The position numbers and the translations under genes are program-made. Of a stretch of DNA of 64,000 nucleotides, positions 31,738 through 43,550 are shown piece by piece. Source of the stretch: Gambelia wislizenii (Eukaryota; Chordata; Lepidosauria; Squamata; Crotaphytidae); the NCBI GenBank assembly GCA_030847615.1, contig JAUMIR010000002.1, positions 285,738,028 through 285,802,027 of the forward strand. Reading direction: 5' to 3'. Every line of letters begins with the position of its first letter. Within the stretch, counting starts at the first letter, position 1. The notes under the pieces are model-generated. The model saw only the letters and a list, made by a program, of their open reading frames with translations. It was not told where the DNA came from and did not search any database.

Positions 31738-34700
31738 CTGAAAATGTGGAAAAAATTGAAATATAAAAATTGAGTTGCTTGGCAAAATATATAGGAATGA
31801 AGACATACGATGATGGTGATGGTAATAGGTTACCTAAGGGTGAGCTGCTGAGAATGCCGCATGAGCAAGAAAAGGATGATGAGTCAGGTGTGACATGCAG
31901 AAGAATGAAGTGATAGACTATAGTTGGGGTGTCTATGCAACTGCACCCACAATACAGAGGGTCAGAGAGTACAATGAACTGTCCAATTACAGTTTTGAAT
32001 GCCTAGTAGAGTGGGCCCTTGGTATCCACTGGGGTTTGGTTCCCCGTGGATACCAAAATCCGTAGTTGCTCAGGTCCCATTATATGCAATGGTGTAGTAA
32101 AATGGTATCCCTTAGACAAAATGGCAAAATCAAGGTTTGCTTTTTGGATATTTATTTATTTATTTATTTATTTATTTATTTGCGGGGGTAGGATATTTTC
32201 AAGCTGTGAATGGTGAATGGTGGAATCTGTGGATGCAATGCAGAAGCCGTGGATACAGAGGGCTGACTTTAAAAGAAGGAAAAGAAAAGCTCCAACAATT
32301 AAACAAAACTAGTATGTTCAGGAGGAAGGTCCTTGATAAATCCATTGATGATTTCTGTGTTTTCTGTGTGCAAGGAGGGTTGATACACACACACACATGC
32401 ACGTGCATGCGCGCGCGCACACACACGTATGTATGTATGTAGCGGGGGGGGGGCTTTCTACAGGAAGATCCAGCCTTTGTAGCTTAAAGTGGTTCAGTCC
32501 ATCCTGCCACCTGATTTTGTTCTTACATCATTCTTACTTCATTCTAATGCCTATGTCACAAACTACACATCGGATTCAACCCAGCCTAAGTTTCCTGTGG
32601 ACAGATGGGCTCCTTCCTTCCACAGAAGTTTCTGATCCAGCAGGGAATTCCGCTGTTAAATGGCAAGGAGGCAGCCTGTTTAAATGCTCACTTCTCTGTA
32701 GAGCCCCCTGTCTTCCTCCCACCTGACCCCTAAGGCATGAGGAATCCTCCTGAGCTGTGAGGGAGGACAGAATCAGTAGGAAAATAATCTCTTTGACTTC
32801 CCTCAACAGGGTGGTTCTGAACAGAAGTACCGGTACATTCAGGGGATACTGCTCTCACTGGGGAATATATTTTAGTCTTTTTATTTATTAAAATATTTAT
32901 ATCCCACCCTTTATTGTGAACTCTTAGAGTGGTATACAAATAAAATAATATAAACAATTTAAAACAATTCCAGACTAAAAGCATAAAATAATTAAAACAG
33001 GATTAAAAAAAACATTAAACCAATTAACCAGTTAAAACAGCACAAAAGGGTAGAACACTTTAAACCAAGAACTTTTATTTTTCAAAAAGCAAAAGCTTGA
33101 TCTATCCCACTATGTTGCTCACATACTTTTAAAAGTTTGCTTAAACTGACCATTCTTTTTCCTTAGCAAAAGCTGTAGTGGGAGTGAGGGGATGGTCCAA
33201 CAGTGCATGGAAAGCAGAGGGTTAAAACTTCCCTCTACAGTTTCCTTATCAAAAAATTCTTTCCCCACCCAAGAAGCTGTGACTTTCTGCAAAGAAGCCT
33301 GTCAAAATCAGAGAACAAGATTGCTAAATAATTATGAACTTGGTATCCAGTAAGATATCAGGCTGTTATTCTTGGAATATAAATCATCAACAGACTAGAC
33401 AGCAGACAGAACAGCATCAGACACTGACTTAATATGGGGAAAGGAAAAACTAATCAAGAAAAGACCAGAACACCAGACTGGATTATCAGCAAAAGAAAAT
33501 AAATGCAGAAAATTCAAAATATGTTTCACTTCAGATAGTAATAATTTTACATTAAGGATGTGGGGGCCATAATGAGCTTCACTCACAATGCTAAAAAGTG
33601 GAACTTGTTTTGGTTTTTGCTGACTGGGGTACATCTGAAAGCAGCGACTCAAAGGAAGATGCTGGTTGCCTTGATAAAGAAGCCCAGTTCTGGGTGCATT
33701 TAGAGATTACATTCACCACAAGAGTCAGGGTTTTTAATTTGCTCTCACCTCCTGGCCAAATTTTTTGCTTATTGCTTAGAATCCTGCGCATCATGTAGAA
33801 GCCTCCACACCCAATTCCCCCATCCATCACTGTTAATTGCCACTGCCAACAGAAGTAAAAAAACTCTCTACACAGTGGGCAGGATGGCTGGGGGTGAGAA
33901 ATTCTCCATAGGGGGATCAAATCCTGTTAGACTGGCTCTATGTCACACAGCTTCTCACTGCTTGATTGCCCCAGACTTTATGAATCAGAGCTGAATATGC
34001 AAACTGGATCTGTTGAACTGAAAAGCCCTGCCATTGAGGGCCAAGCCAGACTGTAAGGATGTGGGGATGGAATGGCCAAGGTTTAATTTTAAGATCACCA
34101 TTTGGCAAGAACATCACCCCTTGCCTGCCTTACCTTTATTTAGTTATTTTTTTTTAGTTATTTATACCCCGCTCTTCAGCCACAAGGCTATCAGAGCAGC
34201 TTACAAATTGTTTTAAGCAATAGCTATTTACACATCTACACTGCATTAAACAGTTTCCAATGTGTGTTAGCCTGGAGTAGGCAAGGTTCAATTTTAATAT
34301 GACCATTTAGCTGGAAAGTCATTCTTTGCTTGCATTTACTCACTTTGGCTAGAATCCTGTATCACCTGATACTAAGCACTTAATAAAGGTCTCATCAGCC
34401 AGACGGGAGAATTAATTGAGGAAAATAGTGCATTACCTCACTATCGCAGCAGTGTTCATTTGTCCCCATGATCTATTCGCAATATCACTGGCATGGAAAG
34501 CCATCTGAGTTTGCAGTTCACACAGAGCATGCCCACGAGAAAAGATGGTGGCCATGAGTGAATTAGCTGCCTTACTATCTCCTGAAAAGCTCCCTCCATC
34601 CCCCCCCCTTGCCATTAAATGAGAGATGCAGAAGAATGATCTTCTGCTTAAAAACTTTTCTTTTTCTTTTTTTTTGCTCTGCTGCTTGAAAATAGTGCTC

Positions 34701-37700
34701 GATCGTGTCTCTGAAAAACAACAATGGCAGCTCCGTCTGCTTCATTGCTGGCAAACCTGCCCCTGTCCAACCAATCATGTTTTTACTTCCTGGATGTGCC
34801 CTAATTTGAATTGGTTGTTTAGATGGGCTATTATGTGCATTTTCACATACTTTTTTAAAAAGATCATGAGAAACAGCAAAAGCTGTAATTGTGAACTACT
34901 TGGAGTTTTCAGCCCCCCTCCTTCCCAATGTAGTAAATCCCGACAAGAGTTCATCTGCACAAAAGGTATTCTGCCCACATTGTTTGAGGATTTTTTTTTT
35001 GATCATCTGAACAACCCCGAAGTAACATTTCCTGGCCTAACCATTCAAAACCTGACAGAAACATCATTCAACCACGCTCCAATCACCAGCAGAATGGACC
35101 GTCTTCTCCCTATACTGCTGATGCCTGGTAAAGTAGGTTGAGGGCCAAGTTATGCTTGTGGTAATAGTGTCAAAATCATGACTAAGGAGTGATGATGAAT
35201 ATGAAATAGTTACCTACACATAAATGTCTTTTAGGCCTTTTCTAGATGGGCTATTTAGCCTGTCTTGGCCCTGTCTTTGAGCCCTGCAGTCCAGACGGTG
35301 CAGGGCATTTGTCCCATTTGCCCCTGGGCAATTTGCACGACCCCGGGACAAAGATAGGGCTAAGTCAGGGTAAGGCCTGTTCACTGTTTTTTTTTTTTTT
35401 TAATCTGATAAATTCTGCTTCAGCCAGCAAAAAATTGATAGGGCCCCGCAGACCGGCTTCCTGTCTTCAGAGAGAGAGATACGTGGATGGTGGCAGTTGG
35501 TTGATGGAATGGTGTGGAGGTCTGGACTCCATCCCATTCTATGCCAGCAATGGGCCAGATCAGCAGGCAGAATATGTGGGCAGAGAGCTGGTGTATTCTG
35601 GCCCATGTAGATGAGCCTTTATTCACAATCACTACTTAGTCACAATTTTGACGCTATTGCCATGATCATAACTTGCAACTCAACCTACTTTACTGGGTAT
35701 CATCTGCATGGGGAGAAGGAGGTACATTCCTCCAATGATCAGAGCATAGTCGAATGACTGTTTCATCAGATTTGGGAGGAACAGAGCAGGAGAGGTTACT
35801 TCGTTTAGTACTTAGTTCAGTGTAAGCTGATATAGGATTCCAGCCATGAATCGCAGCCTAGTTGCAACCTCAGAAATTAACCTAATCTAGAAAGAAAAAT
35901 CCTTTTACTATCAAGAACACAGCCAGAGAGGTAAGGCAATGCTTCAATAAACAATGTAGCTGTCATTCTGGTTTGGCCCTGAGGTAATGTGAGATGTAAA
36001 TGTTCTCTGTGTGGAATCTGATGGTCTGTATAGATTTACTCATACTTGCTACTTATGGCTGGGGTTGCCATATTGAAAGCTGGATGAGGCTCCTATGCCT
36101 TTAATGACTGTGTAACCACGTAACAAGCAGCACCTGCTGGAATTCCCTCTTTTAAATAATCATTAAAGATACTGGAGCCCTCTACTTTTTCCTCCTAGAA
36201 CCAGCGTAGTGCAGTGGTTTAAGGGTTGGACTAGGACTCCAGAGACCAGGGTTTAACCCCTGCTAGGCCATGAAAACTCACTGGGTGACCTTGCCAAGAA
36301 AACCTGTGATAGGTTCACCATAGGGTTGCCGTAAGTCGGTTATGACTTGAAGACACACAACAACAACTCCAGTTTTCACACTGGCAACTCTATTTCTATG
36401 GAACGTAGATGCATCAGTATGGTGGTGAAGAGTTGAGACACTGAGGGAGGGGACCATCTGTGATGAGCGGTTGATGGAATGCTGGTGAGCGAATGGGAAG
36501 ACAGCGTGAGGGAGCCAATCCTAGAGCAGGAAACTGTAATGGGAGGGGTTTCCTAGAGTTTGAAAGATGTGTATGACAGCTGAGAGAGTCAGTTTGAGTT
36601 TGAGTTTATGTCTGTTTGCTTTTGAGTTTAGTTGAGTGATGACGGTGCGCAGTATGGTCTGTGCTTGAGAGAGTATTGAGGCTGGATGGATTATATAGTG
36701 AGAAGAAATTAAGAACGTAAGAAAGAATGATTGAGTCTGGTGGTTATCTGGGTTAATTTTAAGGGCTCAAAGAATATTATCTGAGCTTCTGTATGTAACG
36801 TCACCACAGAGTGGGACTAATAGACATTGAGCAATTAACAAAGTTGGAGGCACAGTATTGAAGCATTGCTGTTACAAACACAGTTGATAAACCAATCCTT
36901 GTGTTCTTGTTTATAAAGTTCAGATTTCTCATGAATTATTTCCCTCACTGGCATCTATCAGGCACGGTTCCCAATAGAGTCCACACGATCACATATACTA
37001 TCCATGGAAGTTCAGACCCCAGTCTAAAGAAGGGATAAGGGGAATCTGAAAGGAAGATGGAAGTGGCATTGGAGAGGTGGCCAGGCTGTATAATTGGGTA
37101 AATTCGGCTGGTGTGTCCTGTCCTCCACACCATCCACTTCTCAGAGGCAGCATGAGAAGAAGCCATCCCTGTTGTCAGCCATAACCCTTGGGATGTCTGA
37201 CTCGTAAATGTTTTAGGCCTCAACTGTTTTGCTGTTTTAGTGTTATTGTGCCTTCAAATTATTTCTGACCTATGGCGACCCTAAGGCAAACCTCTCACTG
37301 AGTTTTCTTGACAACATTTGTTCACAGGGGTTTTTGTCTTTCTCTGAGGCTGAGAGTGATTTTCCTAAGATCAACCAGTGGGCTTCCATGGTTGAGTGGG
37401 GATTCAAATCCTGGTTGCAAAAGCCATAGTCCAGTGTTCAGACTAGTGTTCAGTTTTCTAAGTCTGTTCTTAGTAGACACCAAAGGACACTACTGAATTT
37501 TTGTTACAGCACAATGCATGCCTGAATCAGCCCATTGTAATGAAAGATGAATGCATTATGTATCAGTGGTGTAGCTAGAGCTTTTGCTGCCCGGGGTGGT
37601 CCCTGGGTTTGCCAACCTTTTGAGAGCAAAAATACTACAAAAAGTCAAAACAATGTACTGTATAGGGAAAATAAATAAAGGGATAACAGGGATAAATAAA

Positions 37701-38296
37701 TCCCTTGCAAAAGGTTAGTTTGTATAGTCTGCATGCCTAAAAAAATATGATACTCTAACTCACTTAAAGAAAAAAAAAGAACAATGTTTAAAAATCACAA
37801 AGATATTGCATGCACTTAATGAGATCAAATTATAACAATCTAAGGTTTAGTCACTGTCACCACTTGTCAGACTGGTGGTGGGCATTTTCACCATGGCTCC
37901 CTCATCACCATAAATGATGCAAATGCGCAGCAGTATGAAAGATTTTTTTAGCTAAATCATAAAAAAATAAAATTGTGTCTCAAGTGAAAAGTGCTTCCCC
38001 CAAAAAAGTGCTGCCGGGGTGGACCACCCCTCTGCCGCCTCCAGTTATGCCACTGTTATGTACATTTAATGTGAGGACAAGAGCAGCAGACTATAAGTTC
38101 AAAAGGAAGTCTGAGATCACTGAAGAGGTGTGTTATGTGGCTCCATGCTTACCCGGGTCTCTTCCTCCGTCAGCCCGGCCTCAGCAGCAATAAGACAAAG
38201 GGTAGCAGGGTCAGGGTGCTTGTTCACTTTGTTGAAGTTGTACTCCAGGATTTCCACCTGTTCCTCCGTGGGGCTGTCAGCCTTTTCTGTGGACAT
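31660..38296 (-). CDS. HOPX: HOPX, homeodomain-only protein, complete 73-aa CDS
   Basis: The CDS joins 38296-38153 and 31737-31660 on the - strand: 48 codons, then 25 codons and TGA, with GT-AG boundaries and phase 0. The 73 residues equal the usual HOPX length. Exon 1 of the CDS starts MSTEKADSPTEEQVEILE and ends GLTEEETR; the second starts KWFKKRLAEWRKSEG. The fold is a three-helix homeodomain lacking the DNA-contact residues of ordinary homeodomains (WFKKRLAEW where others have WFQNRR). From family knowledge, HOPX is a nuclear cofactor that does not bind DNA, acts with SRF and HDAC2, and marks cardiac, lung and stem-cell lineages. An in-frame ATG five codons upstream (MWKEKM) exists, but the MSTEK start matches the known protein. 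5' noncoding exons were not identified with confidence. Confidence 0.95.
32008..32269. mobile_element. Pogo/Tigger-like MITE, family A, with TTTA microsatellite
   Basis: GAGTGGGCCCTTGGTATCCA...GTGGATACAGAGGGCTGACTT, with the family A interior (CAAAATGGCAAAATCAAGGT). A (TTTA)n expansion sits at about 32149-32181. Confidence 0.75.
32384..32443. repeat. Alternating purine-pyrimidine microsatellites
   Basis: (AC)n, GCGCGCGC and GTATGTATGTAT runs follow one another. Alternating CG/CA tracts of this kind can form Z-DNA. Confidence 0.8.
32880..33025 (-). mobile_element. L2-like LINE 3' end
   Basis: ATTTATATCCCACCCTTTAT, then GAGTGGTATACAAATAAAAT and A-rich sequence. This is the reversed 3' UTR of an L2-type LINE. 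Confidence 0.6.
34135..34272. repeat. Copy of a young L2-type 3'-end repeat
   Basis: TATTTATACCCCGCTCTTCA...CCACAAGGCTATCAGAG...GTTTCCAATGTGTGTTAGC is almost identical to 57174-57301, so the two are recent copies of one family. Confidence 0.7.
34424..35005. mobile_element. Harbinger-like element, copy 1
   Basis: ATTACCTCACTATCGCAGCA, GTGTTCATTTGTCCCCATG and CAGCAAAAGCTGTAATTGTG are shared with 52092-52693 over most of the length. The termini of this copy are eroded. Confidence 0.55.
35234..35617. mobile_element. Harbinger-like MITE
   Basis: Ends GGCCTTTTCTAGATGGGC and GGCCCATGTAGATGAGCC are inverted and flanked by TTTA. The interior (CCCTGCAGTCC...GGTGCAGGGCATTTG) is the reverse of sequence near 9.7 kb and 49.2 kb, so three copies of one family are present. 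Confidence 0.6.
36200..36366 (+). mobile_element. tRNA-derived SINE, Sauria/ACA type
   Basis: An A box-like TAGTGCAGTGG and a B box-like GGGTTTAACCCC are followed by CATGAAAACTCACTGGGTGA, CCAAGAAAACC, GGTTGCCGTAAGTCGG and the (ACA)n tail. Confidence 0.85.
37237..37445 (-). mobile_element. tRNA-derived SINE, Sauria/ACA type
   Basis: Reverse orientation: CTATGGCGACCCTAAGGCAA (tail half), then CCAGTGGGCTTCCATGGTTG and GGATTCAAATCC (B box). Confidence 0.8.
37564..38055. mobile_element. hAT-type MITE with 8-bp target duplication
   Basis: The inverted ends CAGTGGTGTAGCTAG and CTCCAGTTATGCCACTG are flanked by TTATGTAT (37556-37563) and TTATGTAC (38056-38063), a 7/8 target-site duplication diagnostic of hAT elements. 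GCCCGGGGTGG and GCCGGGGTGGACCACCCC lie near the two ends. There is no coding capacity. It ends about 90 bp from the HOPX exon-2 splice donor. Confidence 0.9.
38153..38296 (-). CDS. HOPX: HOPX first coding exon
   Basis: This exon carries the ATG and helices 1-2 of the homeodomain-like fold (EEQVEILEYNFNKVNKHPD, LCLIAAEAGLTEEET). The donor is CCCGG|GTAAGC. A likely acceptor, CATCTCACAG, lies 27 nt upstream of the ATG (exon start about 38323), so the exon has a short 5' UTR and an upstream noncoding exon is expected. Confidence 0.95.
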
Positions 38297-38984
38297 CTTC
38301 TCTTTCCACAAGTTTGATAGTGACTGTGAGATGCAGAGAAAGAAATATAGTCCTCAGAGTCAGAACCTGTGCCAAGTTTATGAATTGACTACTCCCTTTG
38401 ATTCAGCTAAACAAATATTTTTTTTTACAAAAGTTCAAATTTTGTCAATTTTTGACAAATGTAAAACTTTATAACATGCCAACATCCCATGTTCAAACAG
38501 TGTAGCCTCCAATTCCCATGCATCAGCCAGGTTAGCTGCAGCTGACTGTCTGCATTTCTGGACTCTCTGATGGTCTTAAACAGTCCCAATTTCACCCTCT
38601 TCTTGGCTGTCAGCAGTCTGTAACATGCAAACTTACTGCAAAGCTGCTTCTGCTACAGTTGAATCCTTTGTACTCAATTAACTCAACAGGAGAGGAAAGG
38701 GGAGGTAGAGTCTTGCCCTTCCCAGTAGGTTCAGGGCAAGAGTAAAAGGAAGTGGTGCTTGACATGCTCTGAGTTTTGTCTTGCTTCATCAGACTGTCTG
38801 GCCTCAATAGCTTCTTTCAGTAAACAAAACAAAACAAAAAAATCAATACTGCAGAGAAGCATTTGTGATTGGAAAATATTGTCTCTCTCCCATTAAGTTT
38901 GTTTCTGAGATTTGCATAAACCTTATATTTTAGGGCTCAGTTTTGTTGGTTTTCTTTTCTCTACCTCTTTCCTTTAGATTTACT

Positions 38985-38987
<3 letters not shown>

Positions 38988-39043
<56 letters not shown>

Positions 39044-39050
39044 TGTGTAC
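38988..39050. repeat. (CT)n(GT)n microsatellite
   Basis: About 19 CT repeats run directly into about 11 GT repeats, then ACACACGCACACACA. It is a compound dinucleotide array. Confidence 0.95.
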
Positions 39051-40084
39051 ACACGCACACACATATACATAAAGTTTGTACAGTTTCACAGTAACTTGTA
39101 GAAGCCCAGCATTGGGAAACCAGCTACTTTGACAGTCTTTTGCAGAGCAAGATTCTATTTGTATTAACAATGCAATCCTAAACCTTCTCAAAAGTAGATC
39201 CCAGTAATTTCAGTGGGGCTCTCTCCTAGGTAAATGTGTACAGAATTGTAGCCTAAGACATTCTAGAGGGCCACTGAAATGAGTGGTTGTTGTTTTTTAA
39301 TTGACAGTCACATTTTCCACACTATTAATTAATTTCATTCTATTTATCCTCTGGTCTGGAACCAGAAATATTGTGCATTATGTTTTCCCAATCTGTGCCG
39401 CCCCCCCCCCCGCGCCCTGCCTTTCTCCACTAGAGAAAGGAGAAGAGTCTTTAATATACCCTCCACATTTTCTGGGGACAAATCCTCTCAACTGTGCCTC
39501 AATTGCACATTTCCCTATCCACTCCTACAAAGAAATTGCAGCACTGATCTACTCATTCCTTACAAATCCATTATATTGATTGTACACAATCAGTTCTCTT
39601 CTTCTCTAAATTATGGTCTGCTTCTTGTTGTTGTTACTGTTACTTTGATCACAGTAATTCCTATAGCAGCAGGAGCAGCAACTGCTGCCAGAGTTCTCAC
39701 AGAAGGTATAAAATTTGCTAGTAAAATAAGTAATCAAATAACTGTGGTAATAAACAGCTCTGTGCTCTAGTTGTTCAGTATCTGTAGCAAATGCCTAATT
39801 TCTGGGCTATTGATGTCAAAACATGTGGCTCAAACGCCTTGATCAGTTTGTAATTAGCTAGTGTTTCACTCGCTGTTTCTTATATTTATTAACAATTAAA
39901 TAACTTATAAAATTTAATATTTATAAGAACATATTTCTTTTAGTATTTTAATATCTTTCTTAGACATTTTAATTACTCTGTGAGTAGATCAAGAAATAAA
40001 AATTTTCTGTTATTACACTAGCTGCCTAGTCCTATGGTCCTTCAATGCCAGTAAATGCTACATGAGGTCAAACTTATCTATAAT

Positions 40085-40245
40085 ATGAAGTCGAAGGCTT
40101 TCACAGCCAGCATCCATAGGTTTTTCATGGTTTTTTTCTGGGCTGTGAGGCTGTGTTCTGGAATAGTTTCTTTCTGATGTTTCGCCTGCATCTGTGGCTG
40201 GCGAAACGTCAGGAATAAATCGACGAGAAACCTCATCTATAATAG
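40085..40245 (-). mobile_element. Penelope-like element fragment (probable)
   Basis: GAAGTCGAAGGCTTTCACAG, GCTGTGAGGCTGTGTTCTGG and TTTCGCCTGCATCTGTGGC resemble a repeat common in squamates that I associate with Penelope-like retroelements. It contains the palindrome GATGTTTCGCC...GGCGAAACGTC. The class assignment is from recall and uncertain. Confidence 0.5.
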
Positions 40246-40550
40246 TCACACCACCCTCTGTGCTCCCAACAGGAAAGTAGAAAGAGTAGAGATAGTTGTA
40301 GAAACAACTGATGACAATCCCACAGACTCTTTGGCTGTTCCTCCACCCACCAACAATGTCAGGCATTTAGTGTAACACCAGAGAACATGTGGCAACAGCA
40401 TCATGCCATAATGATGTCACCCTACTATGTGCATTTGTGCAACGTGTGTGTTCACACACCCACAGACCTCTGTAATAGTAGAGAGGTCAAATCACCACCC
40501 ACTGTTCAGCTCTGCTTATGGTGTGATACAATCTTGGGCTTCAGACTGAC

Positions 40551-40887
40551 AGCATTCCCTCCAATGTCCCAATTTGGCATGGACAGTCCCAATTAATCCT
40601 ATATTATCCAATTATCCTATGTCCCAGCTTCTGATTCCTCTTCCCACTTTTCCTCTTTGTCTTAATTCAGTTGCTACAAACTGAATTCATAGTGCAAAAG
40701 TCGTTTGCACTCAATTAATTTAGCTGTAGGGAGAAGAGTGGGAAAAATCAGGACTTGGGCAAAATCAAACTGCTTCAGCCTCTCTGAGTTTGTTCATTCT
40801 TCCTTATGAATAGCTTTTGCCATTTCAGTCACATTCTAATGTTGCTTGGCCACACATGTGCTGGTTTTCATCCATGAAATACGTATG
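40551..40887 (-). mobile_element. hAT-type MITE, diverged copy
   Basis: Reverse orientation of the element at 62798-63439. CATTCCCTCCAATGTCCCAA mirrors that element's right end, and GTTGCTTGGCCACACATGTG with TTTTCATCCATGAAATACG mirrors its left end. Confidence 0.65.
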
Positions 40888-41181
40888 TGAGAGTGATTCC
40901 TGGTCATTCATTTGTTTGTTTGATTTATATCCCATCTTTCTCCCAATTTGGGAGCCAAAGGTCTATGTTCCCAGATCTATGAAATAGGTTAGATGGGGTA
41001 GGACTCCCCTTGAAGGAGCAGACATATGGTTTGGGGATATTAGAGGCATCTTTGTTACTTGAGACCCCCCCCCTCAGTTAGTATAAGTGCTGATACATAT
41101 TCTCTTAACTCTTGGATTGTGACTACACAGAGGAGAGCTTTTAATGCAGTACTACTAGCTTGAAGGAATTGTAATAACAAC

Positions 41182-41970
41182 AACAACAATTTATATCCCA
41201 CCCCTCTACAAAACGCAATCAGGGCAGCTTACAACATTAAAATATACACCCCCAAACCCTCCATCCCACCCACCCCTCTTAAAATACAATTAAATAATTC
41301 AAAAAATTTAAAACATACTTAAAAGTACTAAAAATAAACAATAGACAGTGGCTGCAGCAGGATCGGAATAAATTTCTGATGGCTGGATATCTATTCAGGA
41401 AAGGCCCACCAGAAGAGATCTGTCTTAAGAGCTTTTAAAAAGCTGTTTAGAATGGTGATATGACAGATCTCATCCGGCAGGCCATTCCATAACCTGAGAG
41501 CAAGAACCGAAAAGGTCCTCCAAGAGGTCAAAAAAAGCCTAGTTTTTAAAGGTTGTAGTAAATTCCTCCCAGAGGACCTGAGTGCACGAGGAGGATTATA
41601 TGGAAGGAGGCGGTCCCGAAGATAGGTTGGACCCAAGCCATTTAGGGCTTTAAAGGTGATAGCCAACACCTTGTACTGGGCCTGGAAACTAATGGGCAGC
41701 CAGTGGAGTGATCTTAAGATCTGTGTTATATGGTCTCTTCTAGATATACCTGAGACCAGTTTGGCTGCCAAATTCTGTACTAGTTGAAGTTTCCAGACCA
41801 AGCATGAGGGTAGCCCCAAGTAGAGTGCATTACAGAAATCAAGATGTGAGGTTACCAGAGCATGTACCACGGTCTCAAGGTCCACGATTTCCAGGAAAGG
41901 GCGCAGCTGGTAGATCAGCCGAAGTTCCCATGGATATAAGGCATGAATTGGTATTTGGGTTTTCAGCACA
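41182..41970 (-). mobile_element. L2-type LINE: reverse transcriptase C-terminus and 3' end
   Basis: The - strand frame at 41969-41391 encodes TSHLDFCNALYLGLPSCL, KLQLVQNLAAKLVSGIS, HITQILRSLHWLPISFQ, FKALNGLGPTYLRDRL and RLWNGLPDEI, the C-terminal ORF2 signature of L2-type LINEs. The 3' UTR reaches about 41182, with TTTATATCCCACCCCTCTAC. It is 5' truncated and not a host gene. Confidence 0.88.
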
Positions 41971-42147
41971 TGTTAGAAACTTCTTTATTCACAGAAGCCT
42001 TCCCAGAGCTATGATTTTAGCTATGTGTATTATCAGTTAGTGTATTGTGCCATCATGTTTTATTATTCTGTTTTAATGGATGTTTCAATCTTTGTACATT
42101 GCTTAGGTGTTTTGTAATGTTACATGGTTTATAATTATGTTGAATCA
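41971..42147 (+). mobile_element. L2-type LINE 3' end in opposite orientation
   Basis: AACTTCTTTATTCACAGAAG, CCTTCCCAGAGC, then TTTTAATGGATG...GTACATTGCTTAGG resembles an L2 3' end. It abuts the minus-strand copy head to head. Confidence 0.45.
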
Positions 42148-42154
42148 GTCAATA

Positions 42155-42345
42155 CAAGTCGCCCCCCATATCTGCAGGGGATATGTTCCCTGTGGGTACC
42201 TGAAACTGTTGACAATAGGGAAATCTATTATTTTTAATGAGATGAAAGCCAGAAGTTAGCCATAGAATCACTAATGCCTAGAGAAAACATATTTTTCAGA
42301 CCTGGATAAGTGAAACCATGGATATCGAATCCATGGTCAACCTTG
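42155..42345. mobile_element. Pogo/Tigger-like MITE, third family
   Basis: TA-flanked element beginning CAAGTCGCCCCCCATATCTG and ending ATCCATGGTCAACCTTG. The interior GGATATGTTCCCTGTGGGTA is typical of Tigger-derived MITEs. Confidence 0.7.
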
Positions 42346-42688
42346 TAAACTGCATAAGACCTTCAACATCAGATATAAAGTAGATTCATTGTGTGGGTGG
42401 TGGTGGTGGTATTTGGAGTAGGGAAGCAATGTGAGGAGAATGAGCTTCATAAGCCTTTCCCTATCTGCAACTGAGCTCCCCGATTCATCTTTTGTCCCCG
42501 TCTTTTTCATGCTGGCCTTTAGACCTGTTAGTAGAAAGCAGCCATTTGACTGTGCTGCAACAGTGGTCAATGGGGAGGAGGACTGTTTCCTCTGCTGAAA
42601 GAACAGATCCATTGGGCTCCCCCTCTCCTTGCGCTGTTTCCAGCTGGTCATGTAAGAACTACTGTTGGCTCCTGCACTTATCTTTTTC

Positions 42689-42771
42689 ATAGAATCATAG
42701 AATCATAGAGTTGGAAGAGACCTCAAGGGCCATCCAGTCTAACCCCCTGCCATGCAGGAATACACAATCAA
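42689..42771 (-). mobile_element. CR1 LINE 3' tail
   Basis: CATAGAATCATAGAATCATA, then GAGTTGGAAGAGACCTCAAG and CCCCCTGCCATGCAGGAATA: the reverse of the CR1 3' end seen at 13.7 kb. Confidence 0.92.
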
Positions 42772-43550
42772 ATGTTTCCTCATCTCTGTCCCTTTTCCTT
42801 TTGTGTCATGCCTTTTAAGACTGCACGCTCATGAGCAGTCAGGTAAAATGTTATTTAAAAGAGTTCTTTAAAATGTCAATTTATTAAAGTAACTAATAAA
42901 ACTAGTTATCAAGGAAACATACACTCTTTTAGTTGAGATAAACAACATGGCTTTTTGAGCTTTACAAATCACTGAATCTCAAAATTCAGCCAAAGCTAGG
43001 ATATTTAAGATTGGAATCCTATGCAAAAAATCCTTCTCATACTGGCATAGTTTGGAAGTAAAACAGAGTTACTAAAATGTAGGAGCACTAATAATCTCTT
43101 GTGTTAATCTTCTCACACTCTTCAACTTCTCCATCCTTCCTTTAAAATATTATTGTCTAAGATGCACACCACAGGTATGTATTATTATGTGGAGAATGCT
43201 GCATATCTACTATACCAGCATTTCAGAAACAGCAAAACTGGTGCATGGAAAGGGAGAAAAACTTTCTCAAGGTTAATAGGGAAAAACAAAGCCAAAAATA
43301 AAATAACAGAAATCGATTACATTTCCTGTCTCCAGATCCATCTAAAACACCAGATACGATACTCTGTAGCAATATTTAAGACTTCACAAAGAGTGTGACA
43401 GAAAAAAATAACCCCATGGAAGCCTTTTATACCCTTGAAAAGTGATTTATTTTCAATATATGTCACAAAGAAAGCACTCAGCAGCACAACAGTAGTAGAA
43501 ATGATGGCTTTGTTGTGCTTCCTGACCCACGTGACTCATGACTAATTTTA

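Larger units (their letters stand above)
31738..38152. other. HOPX: HOPX intron
   Basis: A 6.4-kb intron on the - strand. It holds a pogo-like MITE (32008-32269), an L2-like 3' end (32880-33025), Harbinger-like elements (34424-35005, 35234-35617), tRNA-derived SINEs (36200-36366, 37237-37445) and the hAT element at 37564-38055. Confidence 0.75.

Noticed and set aside
34626..35141. 171-codon plus-strand frame
   Set aside because: It overlies a Harbinger-like element that has a diverged relative at 52.1-52.7 kb lacking this frame.
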